DNA of 32,500 nucleotides from Chrysomallon squamiferum (GCA_012295275.1 CM022675.1:1295581-1328080); one strand, 5' to 3'; counted from the first letter of the stretch, positions 11,780-32,304 are shown. The notes: generated by a model from the sequence alone, not told the origin. Translations and numbers: made by a program.

Positions 11780-12029
11780 CATTCAGGTCATGTCACACGT
11801 TACTGAAGCTCGGGTGAACAGCGCGGGTTTCAAACTGTTGAAGCTGTAGACTCGACTCAGTCGGTTGTGACTCCACCCCGCTCAGCTTGAGCTGAAAACA
11901 ATACTACTCTTTACTTAGCCGAGTAACCTACTAAAACCAGTACAACAGTCGTCACGCCGCGTGAACACCCATACAAGGTTACATAGCTGACCTCATTTCA
12001 CAGTTTGATACTAGTGAGGGTAACGTCCG

Positions 12030-12030
<1 letters not shown>
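11780..12030. promoter_or_regulatory. CpG-bearing unique segment, possible promoter or enhancer
   Basis: Clearly more CpG-rich than the flanking DNA, with a CCACCCCGC GC-box-like sequence near 11873. I see no coding frame and no convincing downstream exon. Assigning it as a promoter is conjecture. Confidence 0.2.

Positions 12031-12036
<6 letters not shown>

Positions 12037-12109
<73 letters not shown>
12037..12109. repeat. (AG)n microsatellite
   Basis: About 36 uninterrupted AG units. Confidence 0.95.
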
Positions 12110-12113
<4 letters not shown>

Positions 12114-12300
12114 TATAATACAAGTGCAGTAACAATAACAATAACAACGACAGCAATAACAGCAGCAACGAAATCATCGTAATTCTTATAAATCAAATTT
12201 TTGGCACGGTGACAAGAAGGAAGCTGTCGTCCTAAACGGGACATTTCTACTTCATATTTCCCGTCTGGTGACAATTCTCACTTTGTCATGTTTTTTTGTT

Positions 12301-12301
<1 letters not shown>

Positions 12302-12348
<47 letters not shown>

Positions 12349-12420
12349 TATTTAGGTAACTCCCATATAGAAACAGTTATTTGACATTTCAGGTAACTCC
12401 CATATGAAATAGTTATATTA
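12302..12420. repeat. Poly-T (44 bases) followed by a 37-bp tandem duplication
   Basis: An uninterrupted T run covers 12302-12345. Directly after it come two tandem copies of a 37-bp unit whose recognisable core starts at 12354 and 12391 (AGGTAACTCCCATAT). Confidence 0.85.
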
Positions 12421-12424
12421 TTCA

Positions 12425-13157
12425 CTTATTATTATTGTTGTTGTTGTTGTTGTCGTCGTTGTTGTTGTTGTTGTTTTTGTTGCTGCTGTTGTTATGCATA
12501 AACATCCAGTTTAGAACTCTGGTTAGATTGTGAAATAAGTAATTAGGGTCACTGACGTTTAGTGATGACGTGACATGTTCTAGAAGCAGGGACTGATTCA
12601 GAGTGAAATTAAATAGAGTGAATCACAATTTCAATCATGATGATTAATTTTCTACCAATAAATAACAACAACAACAACAACACAAACAAAGAAAAAAAAA
12701 TAAAAAAATAGAAGAGGAAACAATACATTAACAAACTTTAACAATCATTTATTGTATTTAACACATGCGCATGCAAGGAAATCTTTTAATGCTTTCATAT
12801 GAACATTCAGCAACAACACTTTTCATCCCATTTGTTTTGTTTTACAGTTTTCGCTGATTATACTAACCGTTTTATTTTCAAACCTGCTTTCCCGCCAAAA
12901 TTGATATCGTCAGCAGATTCAAGCAGAAGTAGCCAGAGGCGAATATGGCGCGGTAATTTTCTGTTATCACAAGTGAATCAAAATAAAACCTAAACCTGAA
13001 GGGAACAACAACAAAGCACTCTGCGATGTACTCGGGTGTTTTGTCGAACTGTTCTCCGAGCTAAATGTGATAGTACAGATATGAAATGTAAATTAGGGGA
13101 GCTGGACAGTTCAGTGCGGTTAGTTCAGATCAAGTCAATGAACGCATACAGTACAAA
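12425..13157. other. (GTT)n patch then unique intergenic sequence
   Basis: GTT-rich repeat covers about 12432-12493. From about 12500 the DNA is unique, with two TGACGT sites (12553 and 12566). The 64-codon open frame at 12799-12993 has no recognisable domain. The left end of the LINE may begin inside the last 100 bp. Confidence 0.5.
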
Positions 13158-14227
13158 ATGCTCGAAATAGACTTATTTTGTGAAATATTTAAACTGACCT
13201 CATCAAGCTCTGAGGAAGTCCCAGGGTTATGGTGTAATAATAATTTTAAAAAAACCCAGGAAATTTGCGACGACTTTATAAAGCAGAAACATTTATTAAA
13301 ATTGCATGTTTCTGAATGTATAAATTCTGGTATAAATGCTGTATTTATAACTGCAGCTAAAGATACATTTGAAATAAATACTTCTGTATACCAACAACAA
13401 CAAAACAAATTATTCTCATAATAAGATCTGCTTTAACGGAGCTCGTAAAACTGCAAAAAATGAAGTCAGAAAAGTCAGAAGATATAAACACTATGGCTGA
13501 AGCATACTGAAAGCTGACTTGAAAGAATAAACAGAATCAGTATAAACAAACATTAAACAGAGCTGTTAGGAAATATAGAACTTCTATTAAACAAAAAACG
13601 AAAATACTAAATATTTCAAATCCCAAAGAGTTCTGATCAATTCTGAACAGCAATAAGCAGAGACGGTCAAAAGTAGATGTGTCAATTGATTCTTTATTTC
13701 ATTTTTTTTTCAAAACTCTTAATAGCAACGTTGACGAAACTGTACCTGATCACGTGACACCAACAGAAGAGCTACACACTCAAGGCGAAGAAACCACTAA
13801 TGATATTTTGTACAAACCTCTTTCAACCGAGAAAAGATCTAGAGCAGTAAACAGACTCCATTGTGATAGGTCAGGTGGAGAAGACTTTATTATCAATGAA
13901 TATATCAAGTGTACTGCTAATATTATGTTACTTTTTTGTGTACAATTATTTAATGTTATTCTTGACACGGCAGTTATACCATCCGATAGGTTAGCGAGGC
14001 TCATCAAACCGACATATGAAAACACAGGCGCCCGAAATGACCCTGAAAACTGAAGATCTCTTACATTATTAACCTGTTTAGGTAAACTGTTTACACGTGT
14101 ACTTAATTCTAGATTAAATAGGTATGCAAATGAACAAATCTGGATTTAGGAAATCAAGCTGGATCGTAAAATTAATTCCATGACAGACTATATATTTTCT
14201 TTATACTCTTTAGTTATTTTAATGAAG

Positions 14228-14279
<52 letters not shown>

Positions 14280-15030
14280 AAAAAAAGAAAGAAATGAAAG
14301 CTATATATATCCTAATAGCTAAAAATCGTCAGAATAATCTCTCCATCGACTGTATTCTTTATTTATTTGACAAACTAATACAGCCAGTTTTATTGTATGG
14401 TTGTGAAATATCGAGTTTTACAAATATACAACCAATAGAAAGACTCGATATGAAATTTTGTAAGTATTTAGTAAATGTTAATGAATGTATCCCTGGTTTT
14501 ATGATCTGTGATGATCTAGGACGGTATCCCCTTTATATTTCTACAAAAGTAAGAATGATAACTATTTGGAGGAAACTAATCTGCAAAACCCAAAACAAGA
14601 TTTCCTCACAACTGTATTATTTAATGCATGTTATCGATTCTCCTTGGAACACATTTGTGAAAAATATTTTACATGATTGTGGTTTAACATATATATGGAC
14701 AGGTCACAACTTTGATCATTTTAAATTGTAACGTGAAACGGCATCCAAAATATTACACGATTAGTGTCTACAGATATGGAAAAATGAACTCATATTTTTC
14801 TTCTTTTTTCTTTCTTTTTTGTAAATAAATTGAAATTAGAAAATTATCTTACATCGCTGTCTCAAAAAGAATGCTAACGTCCTAAGTAAATTTAGAACCT
14901 CTAATGTTTAACTTCCAGCAGAGAGCATGTCTTCCATTTCAAACTTCATCACATTTACATTTAATTTCGTAACTGTATATCTGTTACATAATCTTTTATG
15001 TGCTGTAATCCTACAGTCTGAGAGAATAAA
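13158..15030 (+). mobile_element. Decayed CR1/L2-like non-LTR retrotransposon (LINE ORF2 pseudogene)
   Basis: Translation shows typical LINE ORF2 blocks in order. There is a linker region (13158-13420), a basic FNGARKTAKNEVRKVR block (about 13432-13480), and NPKEF then SILN with TGA replacing Trp (about 13620-13650). Next comes the RT N-terminal region with DRSGGEDFIINEYIK and RNDPEN then RSLTLLTCLGKLFT, again with an in-frame TGA. A SMTDYIFSLYSLVILMKK block follows (about 14178-14235). It then jumps across an (AT)n/A-run to the conserved C-terminal region with LFDKLIQPVLLYGCEI and LGRYPLYIS (14296-14731). The palm with the YxDD catalytic motif is missing, and frameshifts and stops abound, so the copy is dead. 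An AATAAA at 15025-15030 may mark its 3' end. The left boundary is uncertain and the endonuclease domain is not visible. Confidence 0.85.
14228..14287. repeat. (AT)n plus A-run inside the LINE
   Basis: About 22 TA units, then an A-rich stretch. They occupy the exact place where roughly the central RT domain should be encoded. Confidence 0.9.
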
Positions 15031-15159
15031 GTCACTGTCGTTGTCAAGTCACCTAATACTCTTCTCGTAAATAAATATGAAATTGAAACAAACCAGCCCA
15101 GTCCCACACTTTGCATCAACCCTCCCCTCCCCCCCAGGCTGTGATCCGCGCCACAGACT
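15031..15159. other. Short unique spacer between the LINE and the CpG-bearing segment
   Basis: It includes a C-rich patch at about 15121-15137. No gene is seen. Confidence 0.5.
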
Positions 15160-15343
15160 GAGATGACAGTTAATATTATATCTGATAGAGCGCAACACCT
15201 GCCAGACGTCGAGTCTCGCTCACTCGGGTCTGTTCGGGACGTTCCGCCTCGGTTAGCCGAGTCTGTTTCAGCGTCGTCTGCATATCGGGCCTCGTGACTA
15301 GAAGTCCACTGGATACAGAGGCAGACGGTTCAGCTAGCGGACG
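15160..15343 (+). promoter_or_regulatory. Candidate promoter and non-coding first exon of the contactin gene
   Basis: This is a GC- and CpG-rich island in AT-rich DNA. A TATA-like TTATAT (about 15175-15180) is followed by a CpG-rich block that ends in a consensus donor, ACG|GTAAGT, with GT at 15344. The first coding exon of contactin begins with a 3' splice acceptor (23726), so an upstream untranslated exon must exist, and this is the best candidate on the correct strand. The implied first intron is about 8.4 kb. The link is inference only. Confidence 0.4.
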
Positions 15344-15523
15344 GTAAGTCTGGTTTTTTTTATTCACTAATTATCAAATCTGTCTTTCTTTCAGTTTATT
15401 TTATTTATTTTTTTTTTTTTATTTTTTTAAAGAAAGAAAAAATTCAATTTAAAACACGTTATTGCAGCTTTATCAGTGTATGCATTATTATTATAGTCTT
15501 TTTGTGAAAGTTTACGATAAATG

Positions 15524-15559
<36 letters not shown>

Positions 15560-16149
15560 GTTGTTTTGTTATTATTACTACAACTGTAGAAGTCAAACAC
15601 TCTTACTGTATTATTACAGCTGACTACGTTATATTCATATAAACTTTGCATTAAACGTATTCTTACTATTGTTAAAATTTACGTTCTGCGAAGTTTTGCT
15701 GTTTTGTCCGTAATAACTGAGAAAATATGTTAAACTAAGTGCAACATATTATTACTTTGATTGTGTGTGATATACGTTGTATATAATTATAATGTTTGAC
15801 AAATAACACTGATTATAAATATTTATAAAATGACGTATATGTGTCTGTTACGTAGACATGTTAAATAACAGGGGAGAAAAACGTTCTTACATGCTGCATC
15901 TGTTATTTGTTACTAAACTGTTAACAAATTTTATATGATATCTGTATGATGACGTTATTCATAATCAAAACTGTGCTTTATAGATCAAACATGTTGGAAT
16001 TCTGAAGTAATAATATATGAATTAAGGATATTCCATAACAAGATTAATGTGAAATATTGGTCATTTTTGTAATACTAGTCAAACATGTATCTGAACGTTT
16101 CGAATGTAGCTGCAAAATACCGTTCTTCATTTTGTACCAGGACAGAAAA
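15344..16149. other. AT-rich sequence, possible first intron of contactin
   Basis: It holds T-rich DNA (about 15402-15428), an ATT run at about 15522-15559, and otherwise unique AT-rich sequence. No gene seen. Confidence 0.55.
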
Positions 16150-16388
16150 CGACAGTATTGTAGTGGTAGTAACAATAGTAGCAGCTGTGACAGTAGTATC
16201 GATAGTAATACTAGTAATAGTAGTAATAGCTGTTGTTGTTGTAGTAATAGTAGTCGTCGTCGTAGTAATGTAGAAGTAGTAATAGCAGTGGCGTTTGTTT
16301 ATTTTAAATTTATTATGTTAGCAGGCTTAGATGTAGCACTAATATTACTGATAATGCTGTCGCAATATTTATTTATTTATTTATTTGT

Positions 16389-16439
<51 letters not shown>

Positions 16440-16475
16440 TTTGTTTATATATTTATTTATTTATTTACTTACTTA
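16150..16475. repeat. Mosaic TAG/GTT/CGT trinucleotides and (TTTA)n
   Basis: Imperfect TAG-based trinucleotides cover about 16150-16290. A TTTA array follows at about 16364-16472 with a few TTTG and TATA variants. Open frames here translate the repeats. Confidence 0.85.
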
Positions 16476-17260
16476 CTGCACCTCTGTGTTTTATATCATC
16501 GCGCCAAACATTTCCATTACAAAGATATTTTTATCTCCTCGACACCAACATATTTTCACGACAGTTCAAGATGTAGCTGGAAGGCAGAATTAAATTGTGT
16601 GGTGTTCAAAAAACTCAGACTCTCAACTGTTAAATGACAAAGATCCTGTAATTACATCGACTTTCATAAACTGTAAACACCAAAACAAAAAAAAAAAAAA
16701 AAAAAAAAAAAACCACTTATTGTACGGATATGGACTTGTATGAATCAACATTCAAAGTTTCCTGTCGTTTGTTTTAGGAGAGAGAGAAAAAAAAAATGTA
16801 GGCGCCATATTGAAATAGCCAAAAGGCATTTTATAAATGATGGAATGTCGCTTTTATTTCCGCCAGCTTGTCGTCAGAATATTTCGCCCCTGGGCTTAGT
16901 CCTTGAAATGGACAGAGTGGTCAGTTTGACCCAGTGGACATGCTTGACCCTAATTACTACCCTAGTTTGCTTAGTGGATAATTGATCGATGACGTAATGG
17001 TGTCACGCATGAATGACGTTAAGCTTGGACGATGGTCAGACTTAGGAATGTGCATTGTACAGCTTTTTAATTATAATTTCTCTTTGGATTACTGGACAAT
17101 GGTCAGCTTTTCATCATTGTCTTTCTTCGAAGTCAAGGGGCTTGGCCCTGAAGAGTTTCTGTTTATAGACTGGAAACTGAACGAGTTACGTAACGGAATT
17201 TACCTTGTTCTACTGCGAGCTTCACACTGCATATCACGTGACGTTACCTCATTATACTCT
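16476..17260. other. Unique sequence with poly-A and clustered TGACGT sites
   Basis: An A run covers about 16686-16712. Between 16990 and 17267 there are four TGACGTWA sites (16990, 17014, 17239, 17260). Short open frames at 16740-16985 and 16982-17275 have no recognisable domain and no splice context, and I do not call them genes. Confidence 0.5.
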
Positions 17261-18150
17261 GACGTTACACAATAGATATTATGTGAGGTTATACAGTGAA
17301 TACTATGTATGGTTATTCATACACTGGATATTACAAGGTGGATATTATGTGAGGTTATAAAGTGGATCTTATGTGAGGTTATAAAGTGGATATTATGTGA
17401 CGTGACCCAGTGGATATTAAATAAAGTTACATAGTGGATATTATTTGAGGTTATACAGTTGATATTAAATGAAGTTACACAGTGGATATTATGTGAGGTT
17501 ATAAAGTGGATATAATGTGAGGTTATAAAGTGGATATTATGTGAGGTTATACAGTGGATTTTATTTGAGGTTATACAGTTGATATTAAATGAAGTTACAC
17601 AGTGGATATTATGTGAGGTTATAAAGTGGACATTATGTGAGGTTATACAGTGCATATTATTTGAGGTTACACAGTGCGTATTATGTCAGGTTACACAGTG
17701 GATATTAAATGAGGCTACATAATGGATATTATTTGAGGTTGCATACTGGATATTATGTGAGGTTATACAGTGGATATTAAATGAGGTTACACAGTGCGTA
17801 TTATGTGAGGTTACACAGTGGATATTAAATGAGGCTACACAGTGGATATTATGTGAGGTTACCTAGTGGATATTACGTGAGGTTATACAGAAGATATTAA
17901 ATGAGATCAAACTGTGGATATTATGTTAGTTTACAGAGTGGATATTATGTGATGTTCTAATGTGGATATTATGTGAGGTTACCCAGTGGATATTCTGTGA
18001 GGTTACATAGTGGATATCATGTGAGGTTATAAAATGGATATTATATTAGGTTATAAAATGGATATTATATGGGATTACAGGGTGCATGTTAGGTGAGGTT
18101 ACACACTGGATATTATACATTATACACTTGATATTATGTGGGTTTCATAT
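17261..18150. repeat. 24-bp minisatellite with 120-bp higher-order structure
   Basis: About 37 tandem copies of a 24-bp unit whose core reads GTGGATATTATGTGAGGTTA. Variant copies recur every 120 bp (five units). For example, the variant GATATTAAAT is at 17461, 17581, 17701 and 17821, and again at 17773 and 17893. Because 24 is a multiple of three, the minus strand stays open for 112 codons. That frame is a repeat artefact. Confidence 0.93.
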
Positions 18151-18999
<849 letters not shown>

Positions 19000-19320
19000 C
19001 AGATACAGCTGAAAGTATATGAATATACCGACACAGATACATACAGAAATATGGAGATATAAGATGGAGACAGAGATATGTTCAGACAGATATATGGACA
19101 GAAAGATAGATACAAAGTTGAGCCAGGCAAGCAGACAGATAAACAGTCAACAGGATAGATATTAAATTGAGACAGAGAGACAGCAGAGATAAAGAGAGAC
19201 AGACAGATAGATACAATAATAAAGATATGAAGTTCAGACATTGACATACAGATAGAAAGACAGAGATATAAAGCTGAGAGACAGACAGACAGACAAATAC
19301 GACAGATAAAAAGATAAAGA
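19000..19320. repeat. Degenerate GACAGATA-type repeat
   Basis: Loosely repeated GACAGA, GATAGATAC and AAAGTTGAGA-like blocks suggest an old, diverged array. No exact period can be read. Confidence 0.6.
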
Positions 19321-19800
19321 CATGTGTGTAAGTATGTACGTATGAATGTTTGTGCTTGCATGTACAAGTATGCTTACACACACAACACGCGCACACACAT
19401 ACATACACAAACACGAAACACACATTTGTGTATATGTAACAAAACGAAAAAGAAAATAACGACAAACATTTTGGATATGCCCAAACTTATTGATTTTAAT
19501 TTGATGATCTATCTTTCTGCGTGGTTCTTCATCAGAAAATGAAAATTGTAAATTTCAGCGACTCGGTTCGGTTGACTACTGGTTTTCTACACTTCAACAA
19601 GGACGAGTTTATTTTCTTCACTGGTGAACTAACGGCAAGGTCAGCTAGGTTAACTATGTTTATAAGAAATATTAACCTGGTTTTCTAACACCGTAAAATA
19701 CAAACTTGTCAGTGTGTGGCGTACACCAGTTCGCTTTCTTCATTTTCTAATCTACTTACTGTTGTTGTCGTGGTTCTTGTGGTTATTAGTAGTAGTAGTG
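19321..19800. other. Unique sequence with a short CA patch
   Basis: CA-rich at about 19376-19415, otherwise unique. No gene seen. Confidence 0.55.
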
Positions 19801-19822
19801 TTAGTGTTGTTGTTGTTTGTTA

Positions 19823-19888
<66 letters not shown>

Positions 19889-19970
19889 GTAGTAGTAGTA
19901 GTAGTTGCAGCAGCAGCAGTAGAAGCAATAGCGGTTCTTGTACTCTCTCTCTCTCTCTCTCTCTCTACGT
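19801..19970. repeat. Compound (GTT)(ATT)n(AGT)(CAG)(TC)n array
   Basis: ATT units (about 19821-19887) pass into AGT, then CAG-type units, and end in TC (about 19945-19967). Confidence 0.9.
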
Positions 19971-20698
19971 ATCTGTGCCTCCTTCTTTCGGTTTCGTCAG
20001 ATCAGAGCAACAACAACAAGAACAACAATAATAATGTTGATGATGAGGACGATAAAGTCACATGACTTTTTTCGTTATCAGAATATTCTGCATATCACAT
20101 TTTAAAATCTCTGTCTGTCTGTTTGCTCCTCTGTCTACTGCATTAATAAAATTCACGGTCACTGATCTTGCATTTTCACGTTTAGCGACAACACTGGGAC
20201 CTAATACACCATTTTATAAATTTTTATATAACTCTTAAGCGATACTCACCTTTACTGACTCTGGCTTTCTAGGGTATCACATTACATAGCGCATTTCTGT
20301 CACCATCCATCACTCAAAAATGAACAAAAGCCGGAGTAGGAATCTTCGAAAAAAAAAAAAAAAAAAAAAAAAAAGTTCGTGACATTCAAGGCGGTTCTGA
20401 TTCTAATCTGAGATGGTCGTTTGGTTTTCAGTTCATGCGCTTCAGGGAAATAATACGACGTTTTCTTATTCCTTTTTTTTTTTTTTTTTACATCAGTTTA
20501 TTTTATCGCATGTTGCAAAAAATTTAAAAAAAAGAAGATAGAAACCCCTTAAAAAAGAAATGAGAGAGAGAGAGACTTACTGAGGGGCAAATATTTTTTG
20601 TTATATTTTATTTGCTTTTATTGCTTTTATAAGGTAACTGTATCTATGGTTACCTTATAAAGCGTCCACAAATAGCATATAGTATTATATTTTCAAAT
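19971..20698. other. Mostly unique sequence with homopolymers and a stem-loop
   Basis: An A run covers about 20350-20374 and a T run about 20472-20488. A strong inverted repeat lies at 20623-20663 (listed separately). No gene recognised. Confidence 0.55.
20623..20663. other. Perfect 13-bp stem-loop
   Basis: The arm TTTATAAGGTAAC and its exact reverse complement GTTACCTTATAAA flank a 10-base loop. The stem extends by GC pairs beyond one bulged T. It could be the core of a small inverted-repeat element or a structured RNA. Confidence 0.7.
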
Positions 20699-20965
20699 AT
20701 TGTGTGTGTGTGTGCGTGCGTATACGATTTCTCTCAATTTGTCTATCTCTGTCTCTACTCTGTCTCTACTCTCTCTGTCTGTCTGTCTATACGTGTATGT
20801 GTGTATTTATCTTTTTGTCTGTTTATCTGTCTGTTTAGCTATGATCCTATCTCACTCTGTCTCTGTTTGTCTCGCTTTCTTTTTCTTTCTCTGTCTCTCC
20901 TGCATGCAGGTATGCAGGTATGTCTGCCTAGCTATCTATCTCACTCTGCCTCTGTCTCTCTCTCA
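20699..20965. repeat. (TG)n and TCTG/TCTC mosaic
   Basis: A short TG run (20701-20714) precedes an imperfect TCTG/TCTC/TTTG pyrimidine-rich mosaic. Confidence 0.7.
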
Positions 20966-21125
20966 AATAACATGTAACTGTATCACAGTTCTCCTGTAGA
21001 GGAATGTCTTCATTATGCTGCAAGGAGAGATTAACAGAATACAATTACCAGAACTAATGTTACACAAACAAACCAGCAGCAGTGTTTACTTACCTAAGTG
21101 GGCTAATATTTCTAATTCGTTACGA

Positions 21126-21171
<46 letters not shown>

Positions 21172-22150
21172 GCCCTTGGATTTTCATACAAGATATACAA
21201 AGATGTTCTTTTATGGTTAAAACTTCAAGCGTAACAATATTTGTTACAAGTCATTATCGTTTCAATACAGTTAGATGTAAGTCACATCAACAGCTTGTAA
21301 CGTTTATTTCATAAATGTCATCATCATCTAAATACAACGTTCAATACATTTATTATACTTCATCTCCGTTACAGTTTTGTTTAAACTTCAAATACGTTAC
21401 GTAGATATTTGATGTCTGCATATATTTTTGTTCGTTATAAGTATTTAAGAATTATTTTTAGATTTTCTTTGTGTGTACAAACTCGCGGTTGTGTGTTTTG
21501 GTTGACGCGTGTGATTAATGTGTAATTCGAGGTTGTAAATTATTAAAACATGGCGATGTTTTCACATGTGACGTGTTTATTACGTCCAGAACGGGATAAA
21601 GGGATTACCAAGTTGAGTACAAAGTTCTTACGATAAAACGTCGTTTGTATAAAAAAAAAAAAAAAAAAAAAAAAAAATTAAAATAAAGATTAAAGAAATA
21701 AATTGTAAAAACAAACAGATTTTGTTTCTCATTCTTGTGAATAAAAAAGAAGAAAACAAAAAAAACAAAATGAAATAAAAAAAATAAAAATAAAGGAATG
21801 TTAGATTGTTTATTAGCGGCTTAAAGGTGACAAGGATCAGATTTCAAATTCACACTAATTTAACCCCATAACTGGAGTATTTCTCGCGCGGGCGGGGATG
21901 GTGGTGGGAGGGGGGCATATTACGAAATGTGTACATGATCAGATATTCCGCTTCGGTTCGAACAAGACAAGTTTATATGTATAAGTTTACTGGTTATAAA
22001 GCGACTAAGATTTTGCCTTACAGACTTACAGACCAGTTTGCACTAAGAAGTCAGGAGATCGTTACCTTTATCTGTGACGTCAGCAATTATAAAACTAATT
22101 AAATCTGTCATCATAAACCAGTGATTTATTTCTGTCATTCAGTGCAGCGT
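20966..22150. other. Unique AT-rich sequence with poly-T and poly-A runs
   Basis: A T run covers about 21128-21165 and an A run about 21650-21677. A perfect CRE TGACGTCA lies at 22075-22082. No gene, RNA gene or splice pair recognised. Confidence 0.55.
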
Positions 22151-22368
22151 GGTCCTTCATATCTATCTATCTATCTATATATATATGTATGTGTGTGTTT
22201 GTGTGTGTGTTTGTTTGTTTGTGTCTGTGTGTTTATTTTAGCAGAAAAAAAATATTTTTAAAAAAAATAACGGATTTTGTCTAAGCGCGTGAAAGAAACA
22301 AATAAAATAAAGAAACTTATAAATAATAACAATAAAATAAAATAAAATAAAAAGTAAAGAAAAGGAAA

Positions 22369-22407
<39 letters not shown>

Positions 22408-22420
22408 GAAGAAAGGAAAA
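22151..22420. repeat. (CTAT)n/(GT)n and (GAAA)n patches
   Basis: TCTA and TA/TG repeats cover about 22161-22235. AAATA and GAAA units cover about 22330-22410. Confidence 0.8.
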
Positions 22421-22759
22421 GATCTAAACAGTCGACACAAAGACAAAAGGAAAACATGCTATTAACCGTAAATCACATTGTTGTGTTTACATAAAAATAA
22501 AACCTTAGACTGTTGACCTCTGTTATCAGTGACCTTCACCTTTCAGCAAGGAAAATATATCATGAAAATAAATTCTTACTTTATTAAAGATATTTCTGGT
22601 ATTTCTGAGATTATCGTTATGCGTTGTGTTTTGTTTAAATCTGTTTAGTGAAATAACAAGCTGGGATAAGACCAACCATTTCCTCTTTGCTTTCTGTACG
22701 TTAGTCAGGCTGCTAACAATCTGACACAAGCTGGCTTTAGCCAAATCCCAAACTCCTCT
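22421..22759. other. Unique sequence, no gene seen
   Basis: Ordinary AT-rich DNA. The short minus-strand frame over 22526-22744 has no recognisable domain. Confidence 0.5.
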
Positions 22760-23057
22760 TTTTATTTTGTTTTATTTCTTTATTTTCATTTCTTTCTTTC
22801 TTTATTTGTTGATTTATTTGTTTATTTGTTTGTTTGTTTATATATTTATTTATTTATTTATTTGTTTGTTTGTTTATTTGTTTATGTATTTCACTTTACT
22901 TATTTATATATTTGTTTATTCATTTAACGTATTTGTTTTTTGTTTCTTTGTTTATTTATTTATTTGTTTTGCTTCTTTGCTTCATTCTTTCGTTTCTGTT
23001 TTCTTTTCTTTTTTGTTTCATTCTTACTTCTTACTATTTTTTTTACCTTTTTGCGTT

Positions 23058-23092
<35 letters not shown>

Positions 23093-23117
23093 TTTGAAAT
23101 TTGAAATTTGAAATTTT
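22760..23117. repeat. TTTA/TTTG tetranucleotide mosaic
   Basis: Interleaved TTTA, TTTG and TTTC units end in a clean TTTA run (about 23055-23095), then three copies of TTTGAAA. The Phe/Leu/Tyr/Ile-rich frames here are artefacts. Confidence 0.85.
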
Positions 23118-23726
23118 TTAATCTTTATTTTTAAACAATAAGATTCATTTCATCTGATAATTTATGGCGCCTGAACTCACAACTCTTCTCATTTGTTCGG
23201 TTTCAGGATCTGCATTTGAATTAAACGGCTCTAAACGATTCCAGTGTTGACAGTTAAACATTTATAACTTTTCTCTGTTTACTTAGACTGTTTAATAAAC
23301 GTTCACTCTTTAACACTGAACCACTTCACACAAACCTCCTCGCTAACTTTATCTTTTCATTTGCTTTGTTGTGAGATCTCAAGACGAAATAAATGTCAAC
23401 TGATTTTTTACAGATTAAAACACACTGGAAGAGCTGACAGCCAGCTGCAGTTTGAGTACAGAGAATATTGTTTTAATGTGTGCACACAACCTTTCTTAAA
23501 GACAAAGTTTACGATATAAGGTCTCTCATGTTGCTATTCTTATTTTTGTTTCTGTTTTCGTGGTCGTCTTTTTATCATAGTCGTCATTATAATCACCATA
23601 ATCATTATTATTATCGTCATTATAATATCCATTATCATCGAAATGAATATAATAATAAAAATCATGATCTTGATGATAATCTTGTTGCTGCTGTTGTTGT
23701 TAATTAAATAGTTTCTGTATTTTCAG
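23118..23726. other. Sequence upstream of the first coding contactin exon
   Basis: Unique DNA with a CAT/ATT-rich patch (about 23580-23700). It ends in the acceptor TTTCTGTATTTTCAG at 23712-23726. Confidence 0.6.
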
Positions 23727-32268
<8,542 letters not shown>

Positions 32269-32304
32269 GTAAGTATTTATTTATTTATTATTATTATTAT
32301 TATT

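Noticed and set aside
12799-12993. Short + strand frame of 64 codons
   Set aside because: No domain, no splice partner and no composition shift compared with its flanks.
16740-17275. Two adjacent + strand frames of 81 and 97 codons
   Set aside because: They read as unique sequence but show no recognisable family, no good start context and no splice signals. Not enough to call a gene.
17317-17655. 112-codon minus-strand frame with an 8-residue repeat
   Set aside because: The 24-bp unit is divisible by three, so the frame stays open by chance. There is no start context, no domain and no flanking gene structure.
17261-18150. CRISPR-like array
   Set aside because: Units are contiguous with no unique spacers and the DNA is eukaryotic, so it is an ordinary tandem repeat with variants.
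19000-19465. Minus-strand frames rich in Ser, Leu and Cys
   Set aside because: They translate the degenerate GACAGATA repeat and the CA patch.
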